Shown here in pieces: positions 25,631 through 33,494 of a stretch of DNA of 52,263 nt. Each line of letters opens with the position of its first letter. Within the stretch, counting starts at the first letter, position 1. The notes below the pieces were generated by a model that saw only the letters and a program-made list of their open reading frames with translations, searched no databases and was not told where the DNA came from. The stretch spans positions 1 to 52,263 of the IMG/VR virus record IMGVR_UViG_3300013094_000069. One strand, given 5' to 3'. A program made the position numbers and the translations under genes. This DNA is from a virus.

Positions 25631-27919
25631 ATGTCATATAACATTTTAAAAACCGACGGTACACTATTAACTACAATTCAAGACGGATTTCTCGACAGTA
25701 CAACATCATTGTCGCTACCAGGTCCTGATTATGTGGGGTATGGTCAATATTTAAATGAAAATTTAGTATACTTACTTGAAAATTTTGCAGGAAATAACCA
25801 TCCATCTGGACAAAGTATTGAAGGTCAACTGTGGTGGGACAAATATAATAAAATTTTAAATGTTTATAATGGTGTTAACTATACACCTGTAGCAGGAACT
25901 GTTGTATCATCGCTTACTCCTGCTGTACCAACAGACGGAATGATTTGGTACAATACAAACACAGGACAACTATCTTTATACCACGTTACTAGTCAAAATC
26001 CAGCTGGATGGAATGTGATTGGACCTCAAGTACAAGCGGCATTCCCTGTAACAATCGGTGATGCAAGCATAAGCGCAGTAAATCATAATATCATTGAGTT
26101 ACAAGCACAAGGGCAAACAATTGCTATTTTAAGTAGTGATGCACAATTTAGTCCAAGCCCTCCAATATACGGATTTCCTGTAATCTCTCCGGGTATTACA
26201 TTTGCTAACTCAATTCAAAATGCTGCTTTCCGTGGAACAATCACTGGTAATGTAGCAAGTTTACAAGGTACTAATCCTGTAGTAGTTGATACTTCTAAAT
26301 CTGTTGCGGTATTTACGGGCAATCTAGTAGGAAATGTAGCCGGTGGTAATATAACTGGTGGAATAATCAGCGGAACACACACAGGTACATTCACAGGAAC
26401 AACTGTTGCTGGTACTGTAGTAACTGCATCAACATCGGTGCAAACACCAACAGTTACAGCAGGAACAATTAATGCCGCTACTATTGGTAATTCAGGTGCT
26501 GTACTTTACGGTACATTGAATTCATCTAGTGCTGCTCAAACAAATATTACTAGTTTAGGTACGCTAACTGGTTTAACTGTTGGTACGTCTGGTTCGCCTG
26601 CAACTACAAATTTTTATGGGTCAGCATACCTAAACGGCGTTGCTATTGCAACACAAGGCGGAAGTGCAAGTTTTACATCAATTAATAACACACCAATTGG
26701 TAGCATCCAGCCAAGTACTGGCGGGTTTACATCAATTATTGCCAGCGGTGATATTTCTAGTGCAACAATTGGTGGAGTAACACAACCAAGCGCAACTTTA
26801 ACTAACTTAACAGTTAACGGAACACTTACGGCCACTGCCGGATCAGCAAGTTTTGGTTCATTATCTGCAACAACAGTTAACGGTGGCACAATTGGTAAAA
26901 CTGATGGTACCAGTGCAATCATTGGACAAATAAGCTCAACTAGTGCAGTACAAAATAATATTACACAATTACCTACCTTAACCAAAGTTGGGACTTTAAC
27001 TGCTGGATCATTAGGCACAGGATTCGGGGTAGTTCAGCCGGCGCAAGGCGGAACTGGTATAGCAAATACATACACACTAACAGTCACTGGCGCAAACAGA
27101 ACACTTAACCAAGATGTATCAAGTGGTGCTGCACCTGCATTTGTTGGTACTAATTTCAGTAGTATACCAGCATCTGCTATCACAGGGTTAGGTTCGTCAA
27201 GCGGCACAATTACTGGTATACAGGTTAACAATCTAGTAAGTGGATTAAATGTTTATGTTAATGCAGGGATAAGTGGCACAGGAACTAGCGTTAGCTCGGG
27301 CGTAGCGACAATTTCATTGAGCGGTACAATAACACCAGCAACTGCAACTAGTTCTGCACTTGGTATAGTTAAACCAGACAATAGTACAATTACTATTAGT
27401 AACGGTGTTTTAAGTGCGGTCCAAGCGTCAGGCATGACTAATGCAACGAGTACTGTTTTTATTGGATCTATCAACAATGGCACACAAAGTACAAATACAA
27501 TGTACAATGTGTCAGTTACTAATCAACTGTCTATGCCAAACAGTCAAAGCTGGAACTCTAGTGTATTAACTTGTCAAGCAATACACTCATACGGAGATAT
27601 TACTGCATTTTACAGTTCATCTGATGTAAGATTAAAAGAAAATCTTACACCTATAACAGGTGCATTAGACAAAGCGTTACAACTTGCTGGTTACCACTAC
27701 AATTATATTGGTAAGACTGATAAATTAGTTGGCTTGTTAGCCGGCGATGTACTAAAAGTATTGCCTGAAGCCACATACGAATTTACACCTCCTGGCATTG
27801 AAGAAGACAAAGAAAATCCATATATGGCGGTACGTTATGATTTAATGGTACCATTGTTGTTAGAAGCAATTAAGGAATTAAATGCCAAGGTAGAAGAACT
27901 GCAAGCAAAAGTAAAATAA
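25631..27919 (+). CDS. Tail fibre protein 2 with S74 intramolecular chaperone
   Basis: This 762-residue fibre opens with the same head domain as the genes at 22730 and 27940 (SLPGPDYVGYGQYLNENLVY, LLENFAG, QLWWDKYNKILNVYNG). The shaft has repeats seen in phage fibres (SIQPSTGGFTSI, GGTGIANTYTLTVTG, GAAPAFVGTNFSSIPASAI). The last 100 residues are a Peptidase S74 chaperone of the endosialidase type: SSDVRLKENLTPITGALDKA (663-682), then VGLLAGDVLKVLPEA, then a C-terminal coiled coil. In this family the chaperone trimerises, folds the fibre, and cuts itself off using a Ser-Lys pair. Here Ser664 and Lys669 are the candidates, so the mature fibre would end near residue 663. Confidence 0.88.
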   Translation: MSYNILKTDGTLLTTIQDGFLDSTTSLSLPGPDYVGYGQYLNENLVYLLENFAGNNHPSGQSIEGQLWWDKYNKILNVYNGVNYTPVAGTVVSSLTPAVPTDGMIWYNTNTGQLSLYHVTSQNPAGWNVIGPQVQAAFPVTIGDASISAVNHNIIELQAQGQTIAILSSDAQFSPSPPIYGFPVISPGITFANSIQNAAFRGTITGNVASLQGTNPVVVDTSKSVAVFTGNLVGNVAGGNITGGIISGTHTGTFTGTTVAGTVVTASTSVQTPTVTAGTINAATIGNSGAVLYGTLNSSSAAQTNITSLGTLTGLTVGTSGSPATTNFYGSAYLNGVAIATQGGSASFTSINNTPIGSIQPSTGGFTSIIASGDISSATIGGVTQPSATLTNLTVNGTLTATAGSASFGSLSATTVNGGTIGKTDGTSAIIGQISSTSAVQNNITQLPTLTKVGTLTAGSLGTGFGVVQPAQGGTGIANTYTLTVTGANRTLNQDVSSGAAPAFVGTNFSSIPASAITGLGSSSGTITGIQVNNLVSGLNVYVNAGISGTGTSVSSGVATISLSGTITPATATSSALGIVKPDNSTITISNGVLSAVQASGMTNATSTVFIGSINNGTQSTNTMYNVSVTNQLSMPNSQSWNSSVLTCQAIHSYGDITAFYSSSDVRLKENLTPITGALDKALQLAGYHYNYIGKTDKLVGLLAGDVLKVLPEATYEFTPPGIEEDKENPYMAVRYDLMVPLLLEAIKELNAKVEELQAKVK

Positions 27920-27924
27920 ATACA
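27915..27924 (+). promoter_or_regulatory. Late-type promoter motif (AATAAATACA)
   Basis: AATAAATACA spans the stop codon of fibre 2 and lies 15 bases before the ATG of fibre 3. A GGAA ribosome site follows it. It matches TATAAATA at 7 of 8 bases. Confidence 0.55.
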
Positions 27925-27939
27925 CAAACGGAATAACAA

Positions 27940-30084
27940 ATGGCATATACAATTACTCTAACAAACGGTTCAACACTAATCCCCGGTGGATTGTCAGATG
28001 GTTCAATCGATCAAGCGCACACAAGTCTAACATTAATTGGTAGAGATTATGCCGGCTACGGACAATTTTTAAATGAAAATTTTGTTCAATTAACAGAAAA
28101 TTTTGCAAACACTTCTAGTCCCGCTAATCCACTTAAAGGTCAATTGTGGTGGGATACCAAAGATAATATTTTAAAAGTTTATACTGGTAATACACAAAAC
28201 GGAAACTCAGGTTGGAAAGTATCAACTGGCGCAACTGCTTCTCCTAGTGCACCTACAGATTTAAGCGCATTAGGTGGTGACCTATGGTTTGATAGTATAA
28301 ACAGTCAGTTAAAAGTTTACAATGGTTTAGGTACCGGCGGAACTAACAATGATGGTTGGATTGTTGTTGGTCCGTACACTACTGCTGCAACTGGTAATAC
28401 AGGTATTTTTCCTGCATTGATGACAGATACCAGTGGTGGTAATCACGTTGTATTACAAATCACAATAGGACAGGGTGGAATTAACTCTAGTTCTGTGTAT
28501 GCAATTATTTCCACTGACTTATTTAGAAGTCAATTAAATGGTTTTAACCTAGTTAAGCCTGGTATTAATTTTAGTACAGTGGCTACATCACCATGGGGTA
28601 TTAGCATACAGGATACAAATGCTACAGCCAATACTATTGTCCAGCGCGATCCATCTGGTGGAATTACAGTTAACAACATAACAGCACAAGCAGTTACAGC
28701 ATCGTCATATAGTTTAAACGGTGGTTCTTTTACTGGTAACTTGATAGGTAATGTATCTGCTCCGATTGTATCAGCAGGATCAATCACAGCTCCATCAATT
28801 ACAGCAACAACCGGATTCAGCGGAACAATGTTAACTGCAAACCAGTATAACATTAGTAACATCGGTACTCTTGCACAATTAAATGTTAACGGAACAACTA
28901 ATTTAATTGGTACAGCAACATTAAACGGAACAGCAATTGCTACTGTAGGTGGCTCAGCAAGTTTTACTGCAATTAACAGTACAATCATTGGTAATCTAAC
29001 ACCAGCAACTGGCGCATTTACAACCTTACAGGCTACTAGTATTGGTACTATTACTCCTGGTACTTATACATTCACAACTGGTAATGTAGCCGCAGTACAA
29101 GCAAAAGCTATTGGCAACATTACTCCTGGTACTGGTGCATTTACAACATTAACAGCCTCGGCAGTTAATGCACCGATTATTGGTAATGTTGGGGCCGTTA
29201 TTACTGGAAATATCGGAACATCATATCAACCTGCTATCACTGGTGTCGGTATTATTAATTCAGGAACTTGGCAAGGTGCAACAATTCTTCCACAGTGGGG
29301 CGGAACTGGCGTAAACAACGGTTCTAATACACTAACATTGTCAGGTAGTTATACATTAAACCAACGTACTGACAGTGGTGCCGCTCCTACATTTTTTGGT
29401 ACAAATTTTAGCGGTATTCCTAATGGTGCATTGACAAACAGCAATGTTATAATAAATAATACTACAGTTAGTTTGGGCGGAAATGTAACAATTAATCCAA
29501 CATCTAGCCAAATTACTACCGCTTTGGGATACACACCATATAGTAACTCAAATCCCAACAATTATATAAATTCAGTCCCGTCATCAGCAGTTGGTTCTAC
29601 TCAAACCAATGGTAATTTTACCATCTTCAATGGTGGAACAGTTTCTACTCCTTCTTTAGCTTCGTTTACCGTTGGATCGTCGGGAATTTTTATGATTTCA
29701 ATATGGGGACAACATAATATATCAGTACTGCCTAACAATAATACAAACAATGGCCCAGCTGCACCGTTTAGTGTTCAATCTAATTTCCAATTAACTCTTA
29801 GCAATTCATCTAGTTCAGTTTATTGGCAAGACACAATGACGTTCACAGGATCAACTAATTATAAACCATATACCACCGGTGCATTTGGAACCGCTGCTGT
29901 ATTTCAGAAAGTTGATCCTTGGTCAGCAACAATACTACTAAGTTTACCTGCTGATACATACACATTAACAGCTACCAGCGCTGGTGCTTATGCAAACTAT
30001 CAAAGTAATAACTATACTTACTATAGCTTTAACCTTGAAGCATTTGGTAGTTCAAACTTTAATTACATTAAATTAGGTGCATAA
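27940..30084 (+). CDS. Tail fibre protein 3 (shared head and shaft, distinct tip)
   Basis: This 714-residue fibre has the same head domain as the genes at 22730 and 25631 (TLIGRDYAGYGQFLNENFVQ, LTENFAN, GQLWWDTKDNILKVY, DLWFDSINSQLKVYNG). Its shaft shares blocks with fibre 2: GGSASFTAINSTIIGNLTPA, TGAFTTLQAT, WGGTGVNN and SGAAPTFFGTNFSGIPNGAL. There is an internal repeat of an IGxITPGTxxFTT pattern. From about residue 570 the tip is unrelated to fibre 2: a beta-rich domain of roughly 140 residues with many Asn, Ser and Tyr, ending NFNYIKLGA. No S74 chaperone is present. The likely role is receptor binding with an alternative specificity. Confidence 0.78.
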   Translation: MAYTITLTNGSTLIPGGLSDGSIDQAHTSLTLIGRDYAGYGQFLNENFVQLTENFANTSSPANPLKGQLWWDTKDNILKVYTGNTQNGNSGWKVSTGATASPSAPTDLSALGGDLWFDSINSQLKVYNGLGTGGTNNDGWIVVGPYTTAATGNTGIFPALMTDTSGGNHVVLQITIGQGGINSSSVYAIISTDLFRSQLNGFNLVKPGINFSTVATSPWGISIQDTNATANTIVQRDPSGGITVNNITAQAVTASSYSLNGGSFTGNLIGNVSAPIVSAGSITAPSITATTGFSGTMLTANQYNISNIGTLAQLNVNGTTNLIGTATLNGTAIATVGGSASFTAINSTIIGNLTPATGAFTTLQATSIGTITPGTYTFTTGNVAAVQAKAIGNITPGTGAFTTLTASAVNAPIIGNVGAVITGNIGTSYQPAITGVGIINSGTWQGATILPQWGGTGVNNGSNTLTLSGSYTLNQRTDSGAAPTFFGTNFSGIPNGALTNSNVIINNTTVSLGGNVTINPTSSQITTALGYTPYSNSNPNNYINSVPSSAVGSTQTNGNFTIFNGGTVSTPSLASFTVGSSGIFMISIWGQHNISVLPNNNTNNGPAAPFSVQSNFQLTLSNSSSSVYWQDTMTFTGSTNYKPYTTGAFGTAAVFQKVDPWSATILLSLPADTYTLTATSAGAYANYQSNNYTYYSFNLEAFGSSNFNYIKLGA

Positions 30085-30107
30085 TTTGATTAAGATGCTT
30101 ATTTTGG

Positions 30108-30115
30108 GATAAGTA
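30108..30115 (+). promoter_or_regulatory. Possible late promoter variant (GATAAGTA)
   Basis: This is the second copy of GATAAGTA (see 25605). It lies in the 96-base gap before the last virion gene and upstream of a sigma70-like candidate. Confidence 0.25.
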
Positions 30116-30118
30116 AGT

Positions 30119-30148
30119 TTAACACAGATGTATATTGGTAAATATAAT
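30119..30148 (+). promoter_or_regulatory. sigma70-like promoter candidate before the last virion gene
   Basis: TTAACA (30119-30124, 5/6 match) is followed after 18 bases by TATAAT (30143-30148, 6/6). The leader would hold AAGGA (30166-30170), 10 bases before the ATG at 30181. The sequence is AT-rich, so chance matches are likelier than for the promoter at 31146. Confidence 0.4.
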
Positions 30149-30154
30149 ATACAT
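30128..30154. repeat. Inverted repeat over a -10 element
   Basis: A 9-base perfect inverted repeat (ATGTATATT / AATATACAT) with a 9-base loop overlaps the TATAAT at 30143. It is AT-only apart from one pair, so it is a weak hairpin and not a terminator. It could be an operator or a 5' leader stem. Confidence 0.35.
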
Positions 30155-30180
30155 ATCTAATTCGCAAGGATAACAATAAC

Positions 30181-31134
30181 ATGGCATATTCACAAGGTGG
30201 CTTAATAGCAGCCGCAGATTACAACGGATTCGTAGGATCTAATAATACTACCTCAGGAACATTAAACTATGTTTGGTCAACCGGCAATGGACAATATGGA
30301 TACGGCCAGTCTGGGCTAGCAACAGTAAGTGGTGCGGGCACAGTAACAGCAACACAATGGGCGTCATTGATCAATACAATGAATACTGTTAGTCAACACC
30401 AAAGTGGATCGTCGTCTGGATTGAGCGCACCGACAGCAGGTGGATTAATTACATATTTAAGTACAGTTTCTAGTGGCATTAGCACATACAATACAAACCA
30501 TTTAAGTTTTGCTTCACAAGGCTCTACTGCAACTGGTACTGTTTACAGTCCAAATCCTTCAGCAACTAATAATTCAACATACGGCGAATCCACTATTGCA
30601 CAACGTGTTGCAACTTTTAGCTCACCTGACGCAGCACGTTACTTTTTTAATGCCGGCGGTCAACTTAATTTTATTATCACCAGTGTTGCTAATAATGATG
30701 GAACTAGTCGTAGTCAAGACGGTGTTAATGTGATCGGATCTTATTTTGGTGGTGTAAATGCAATCCGCGCAACCACAAACGGTGGCATATCAGGATCAGG
30801 CGGTACAGTAGCTGCTAATAACACTAGCATTGGCTACTATGGATTAACAACCAGTCCAGTCACGTACCATCAAGTTAATACAACTAATAGTACGTATTCA
30901 GGAGATTATGTTAAATTTTACATGAGTTCCAATGGCCCACAGGGATCCAATGGTGATAACGGAACTGTTATTAATATGTACATAAACTATTATACAGCAC
31001 ACACTAGTACCACTTCTGGCTTATATGGTAGCTCGGGGGATACGTTTAATATCACAGTTAACCATCGCGTTGATGTAGTTTACCCAGAATCCAGTTACCT
31101 CAGTAACACCTGGGGCACAGTAACAATCTCTTAA
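30181..31134 (+). CDS. Virion structural protein, last gene of the tail block
   Basis: This 317-residue protein is rich in Ser, Thr, Gly and Asn like the fibres, but it lacks their head domain. The N-terminus (AYSQGGLIAAADYNGFVGSN, then TVTATQWASLINTMNTVSQH) looks like an attachment segment. A predicted beta-rich body follows, with FNAGGQLNFIITSVANNDG, SGDYVKFYMSSNG and FNITVNHRVDVVYPESSYLS. No catalytic motif, signal peptide or membrane segment is seen. It has its own leader with an AAGGA site and is followed by a terminator-like hairpin, so it closes the structural operon. A fibre accessory or short-fibre role is inference. Confidence 0.55.
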   Translation: MAYSQGGLIAAADYNGFVGSNNTTSGTLNYVWSTGNGQYGYGQSGLATVSGAGTVTATQWASLINTMNTVSQHQSGSSSGLSAPTAGGLITYLSTVSSGISTYNTNHLSFASQGSTATGTVYSPNPSATNNSTYGESTIAQRVATFSSPDAARYFFNAGGQLNFIITSVANNDGTSRSQDGVNVIGSYFGGVNAIRATTNGGISGSGGTVAANNTSIGYYGLTTSPVTYHQVNTTNSTYSGDYVKFYMSSNGPQGSNGDNGTVINMYINYYTAHTSTTSGLYGSSGDTFNITVNHRVDVVYPESSYLSNTWGTVTIS

Positions 31135-31145
31135 TCCATTTTAAG

Positions 31146-31174
31146 TTGACATTTGGGGTGTAGAGTAGTATAAT
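31146..31174 (+). promoter_or_regulatory. Perfect-consensus sigma70 promoter for the accessory island
   Basis: TTGACA (31146-31151) and TATAAT (31169-31174) are both perfect and separated by the optimal 17 bases. The expected start is near 31181-31182, about 18 bases before the ATG at 31200. It is the best promoter match in the window. Its -10 lies in the centre of a strong inverted repeat. Confidence 0.75.
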
Positions 31175-31191
31175 TACTATCTACACCTTTT
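31157..31191 (+). terminator. Hairpin with T-tract between structural block and accessory island
   Basis: GGTGTAGA (31157-31164) pairs with TCTACACC (31180-31187). Inside, TAGTA pairs with TACTA around a TAAT loop, with one bulged G at 31165. The stem is followed by TTTTATT. This is a plausible intrinsic terminator for the late operon. The same palindrome covers the -10 of the sigma70 promoter, so an operator role is also possible. Confidence 0.6.
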
Positions 31192-31199
31192 ATTCTATT

Positions 31200-31547
31200 A
31201 TGAGTGAACTTGAAAAACTTACAGCCGAAATTCGTCGGGCAACTGACTACCGAGTTAACAAAACTATTTTGCGAGAGAAGATCCAAACTGATCTTCACTT
31301 TCCCTATAACGGTGGATTGTTTAAAGCCACACAGGAATTAATTGCCTTTGTATATGCGTGGAGTGGCACCGAAGAGATTTGGCCCCAGGATCAAGGTGAC
31401 CCCATCTTCTTAGAAGATACATATGGCAATCCGATTCGCATAGATAATAGAAAAGAATTTTACCAACGAGCCTGCGAACAATATCAACAAGCAATGAATC
31501 AATGGCATCAACAACATGCAGAACTTAAAAAAATTAGAAAAGTCTAG
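31200..31547 (+). CDS. Unknown small protein, first gene of the accessory island
   Basis: This 115-residue, mostly helical, charged protein has no membrane segment or cysteine motif. It begins SELEKLTAEIRRATDYRVNK. The centre reads FLEDTYGNPIRIDNRKEFYQ and the end is a Gln/His-rich helix. I do not recognise the family. It is the first gene after the perfect sigma70 promoter, on a leader with no clear ribosome site. Its end overlaps the next gene by 32 bases. Being promoter-proximal, it should be the most strongly expressed gene of the island, but its function is open. Confidence 0.6.
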   Translation: MSELEKLTAEIRRATDYRVNKTILREKIQTDLHFPYNGGLFKATQELIAFVYAWSGTEEIWPQDQGDPIFLEDTYGNPIRIDNRKEFYQRACEQYQQAMNQWHQQHAELKKIRKV

Positions 31548-32343
31548 GGGTGTGGTTGTATTTGCTTTTAATTCTTCAACTGTTGATTATGTTCGTATAG
31601 CAGATCAAACCAGTAGATTAACTGCACATACACTGGGGCTACCTATAACACTTATCACCGATAGTGATGCCACTCCTAAATTTGCATACGATCATATTAT
31701 AAGGGTAGATACTCCTGCTGAGACTTTGAGATTAGACCAAAATTCAAAACAAATAACCTGGCGTAATTTTGGTAGGTACTTAGCATATGAACTTAGTCCA
31801 TATACCGAAACTATTCTACTAGACACAGACTATCTTGTATTTGATAGATCTTTATTGAATTTATTTAATACTGATTTTGATTATAAATTGATGCATAACA
31901 ATCGGTCCATTGATGGTATGTATACTTTCCCACTTATGGGAGAGACTAGTTTGCCCTTTGTTTGGGCAACCGTTGTGTTGTGTAGAAAAACCGAACGTAG
32001 TAAATTGTTTTTTAATTTAATTGGGCGAATACAGCGTAACTATGAATACTACAGGGCTTTGTATAATGTTCGTGAGCGTAATTATAGAAATGATTATGCT
32101 TTTGCTATTGCTAATACAATCATAAACGGCTATAATCCAAGTAGAGATCAAGGCATCCCGTGGACGATGCACACAGTAGATAAATCAATTGAACGAATAA
32201 TGTTAACTGACAATTTTCTTAGAATATACAATGCAGATGAAGCATTAGTTGTCCCCTACAGTAATCTACATGTTATGGATAAAACATATCTGCAGAGCAG
32301 AGATTTTGAACAAGTGGTGGAGGCCATCTGTGAGCCAACATAA
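31516..32343 (+). CDS. GT-A-like glycosyltransferase, tandem copy 1
   Basis: This 275-residue protein has the layout of a nucleotide-sugar-dependent GT-A enzyme. A Rossmann-like first strand (GVVVFAFNSSTVDYVRIADQ) is followed by LPITLITDSDA, and a metal-binding type DxD motif sits at 103-105 in ETILLDTDYLVFD. Conserved aromatic residues follow around VWATVVLCRKTERSKLFFNL. The donor and acceptor sugars cannot be told. It overlaps the previous gene by 32 bases and the next by 14. The next gene is a divergent paralogue with the same opening pattern (GFVTFAVNTAEVNYGELAYL). No secretion signal is present, so it acts in the cytoplasm. Confidence 0.55.
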   Translation: MQNLKKLEKSRGVVVFAFNSSTVDYVRIADQTSRLTAHTLGLPITLITDSDATPKFAYDHIIRVDTPAETLRLDQNSKQITWRNFGRYLAYELSPYTETILLDTDYLVFDRSLLNLFNTDFDYKLMHNNRSIDGMYTFPLMGETSLPFVWATVVLCRKTERSKLFFNLIGRIQRNYEYYRALYNVRERNYRNDYAFAIANTIINGYNPSRDQGIPWTMHTVDKSIERIMLTDNFLRIYNADEALVVPYSNLHVMDKTYLQSRDFEQVVEAICEPT

Positions 32344-33169
32344 AGAACAACAGGGTTTTGTGACCTTTGCCGTTAATACCGCCGAAGTCAACTACGGAGA
32401 ACTTGCATATCTACAATGCTTGAATGTCAAAGCTACGCAACAAAACAATCGCTATGCAGTTATTGTTGATGTTAATACGTACGAATCGTTTACAGAACAA
32501 CAACTAAACACATTTGATTATGTAATACAGATTGGTGTTGATAGAGACAATCCATTTAGTGCAGAGCCAACAGTTTGGCATCATACTCCATTTAAAGAAA
32601 CAATCAAATTGGAAAGTGACCTATTGTTTACTCGTAGTGTCGATCATTGGTGGACCGCGTTTAGATTAAAAAATGTTTGTTTGAGTACACATGCCAGGAC
32701 CTCTACTGGTGCCATGCTTGATAGGTTTATCAAGTACAGAGAATTATTCGAAGCCAATCAATTGCCTGACGTATACAACGGATTAATGTATTTTAGATAC
32801 ACACAAGAAGCACATGACTTTTTTCTAACTGCTAGAAACATATTTGAAAATTGGGATATTGTTAAAAAAGAATTAATACAATGTGATGTTGCACCTAGTA
32901 CAGACGTAGTCTACGCCATAGCTGCATTGATATTAGGCGAAGATCTGGTAACTATGCCAAGTATGGACTTTTTAAACTTTGTGCATATGAAATCAAGATT
33001 CAATGGCTGGAGCGATACATTAAGTTGGTTAGATACGGTAGTCAATGAAAGAGACGGTGATATTGTACGCATCAACAACTTGAACCAATATTATCCGGTA
33101 CACTACTACGATAAAAGTTATTGTACACAAGAACTAATAGAATATTATGAACGACGAGTTTTGGACTGA
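32330..33169 (+). CDS. GT-A-like glycosyltransferase, tandem copy 2
   Basis: This 279-residue paralogue of the 31516 gene shares the first strand (GFVTFAVNTAEVNY), and the DxD position here reads Glu-Ser-Asp in TIKLESDLLFTRS (95-97). The frame is open upstream to 32249, but the GTG at 32330 has a strong GGAGG site 8 bases before it (32317-32321). Everything upstream lies inside the previous gene and does not resemble this family, so I start at 32330. Changed residues at the metal site may mean a different donor or reduced activity. The end overlaps the next gene by 23 bases. Confidence 0.5.
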   Translation: MSQHKEQQGFVTFAVNTAEVNYGELAYLQCLNVKATQQNNRYAVIVDVNTYESFTEQQLNTFDYVIQIGVDRDNPFSAEPTVWHHTPFKETIKLESDLLFTRSVDHWWTAFRLKNVCLSTHARTSTGAMLDRFIKYRELFEANQLPDVYNGLMYFRYTQEAHDFFLTARNIFENWDIVKKELIQCDVAPSTDVVYAIAALILGEDLVTMPSMDFLNFVHMKSRFNGWSDTLSWLDTVVNERDGDIVRINNLNQYYPVHYYDKSYCTQELIEYYERRVLD

Positions 33170-33494
33170 ACTAGAAAAATTAATACAACCTGTACAACCT
33201 TTGACAATTGAGTATAGGTTGTATTATGATGAAAATGGCAACATAACTTCTTGTTCCATGAATGAACACAAAACTGTAGATAGTTATGTAGTAGTAACAA
33301 AAGAAATATATGAAAATTATTTCAAATATCAAATTGTAAACGGTGTACCTAAATTAATTAATCGAGATAGCTCTCGAGGACGACAACTAACACCCAGCAA
33401 CAATGGCTACCCAGTGGTAAAAGGACATGCTGGATTAATAATCGAAGACACAGAAACGTATCCAGAAATAGAATATTATGCAAGAAACAATTGA
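33147..33494 (+). CDS. Unknown small conserved-looking phage protein
   Basis: This 115-residue protein starts NDEFWTELEKLIQPVQPLTI and has a beta hairpin EYRLYYDENGNITSCSMNEH, then SYVVVTKEIYENYFKYQIVN. It ends with an acidic DTETYPEIEYY segment. The EYRLYYDENGN pattern is one I associate with small uncharacterised proteins of marine T4-like phages; no function is known to me. It overlaps genes on both sides (23 and 17 bases), so it belongs to the same translation unit as the GT-like proteins. No signal peptide, cysteine motif or membrane segment. Confidence 0.55.
   Translation: MNDEFWTELEKLIQPVQPLTIEYRLYYDENGNITSCSMNEHKTVDSYVVVTKEIYENYFKYQIVNGVPKLINRDSSRGRQLTPSNNGYPVVKGHAGLIIEDTETYPEIEYYARNN

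Noticed and set aside
26614-28988. Several antisense open frames of 65-152 codons under fibres 2 and 3
   Set aside because: They are mirror frames of Thr/Ser/Asn/Val repeats in the fibre genes, composed of low-complexity Val/Pro/Leu, without ribosome sites.
22730-31134. Diversity-generating retroelement acting on the fibre or adhesin genes
   Set aside because: No reverse transcriptase and no template repeat pair were seen in the window.
32249-32329. 27-codon N-terminal extension of the second tandem glycosyltransferase-like gene
   Set aside because: A strong GGAGG site supports the GTG at 32330, and the extension does not match the paralogue.
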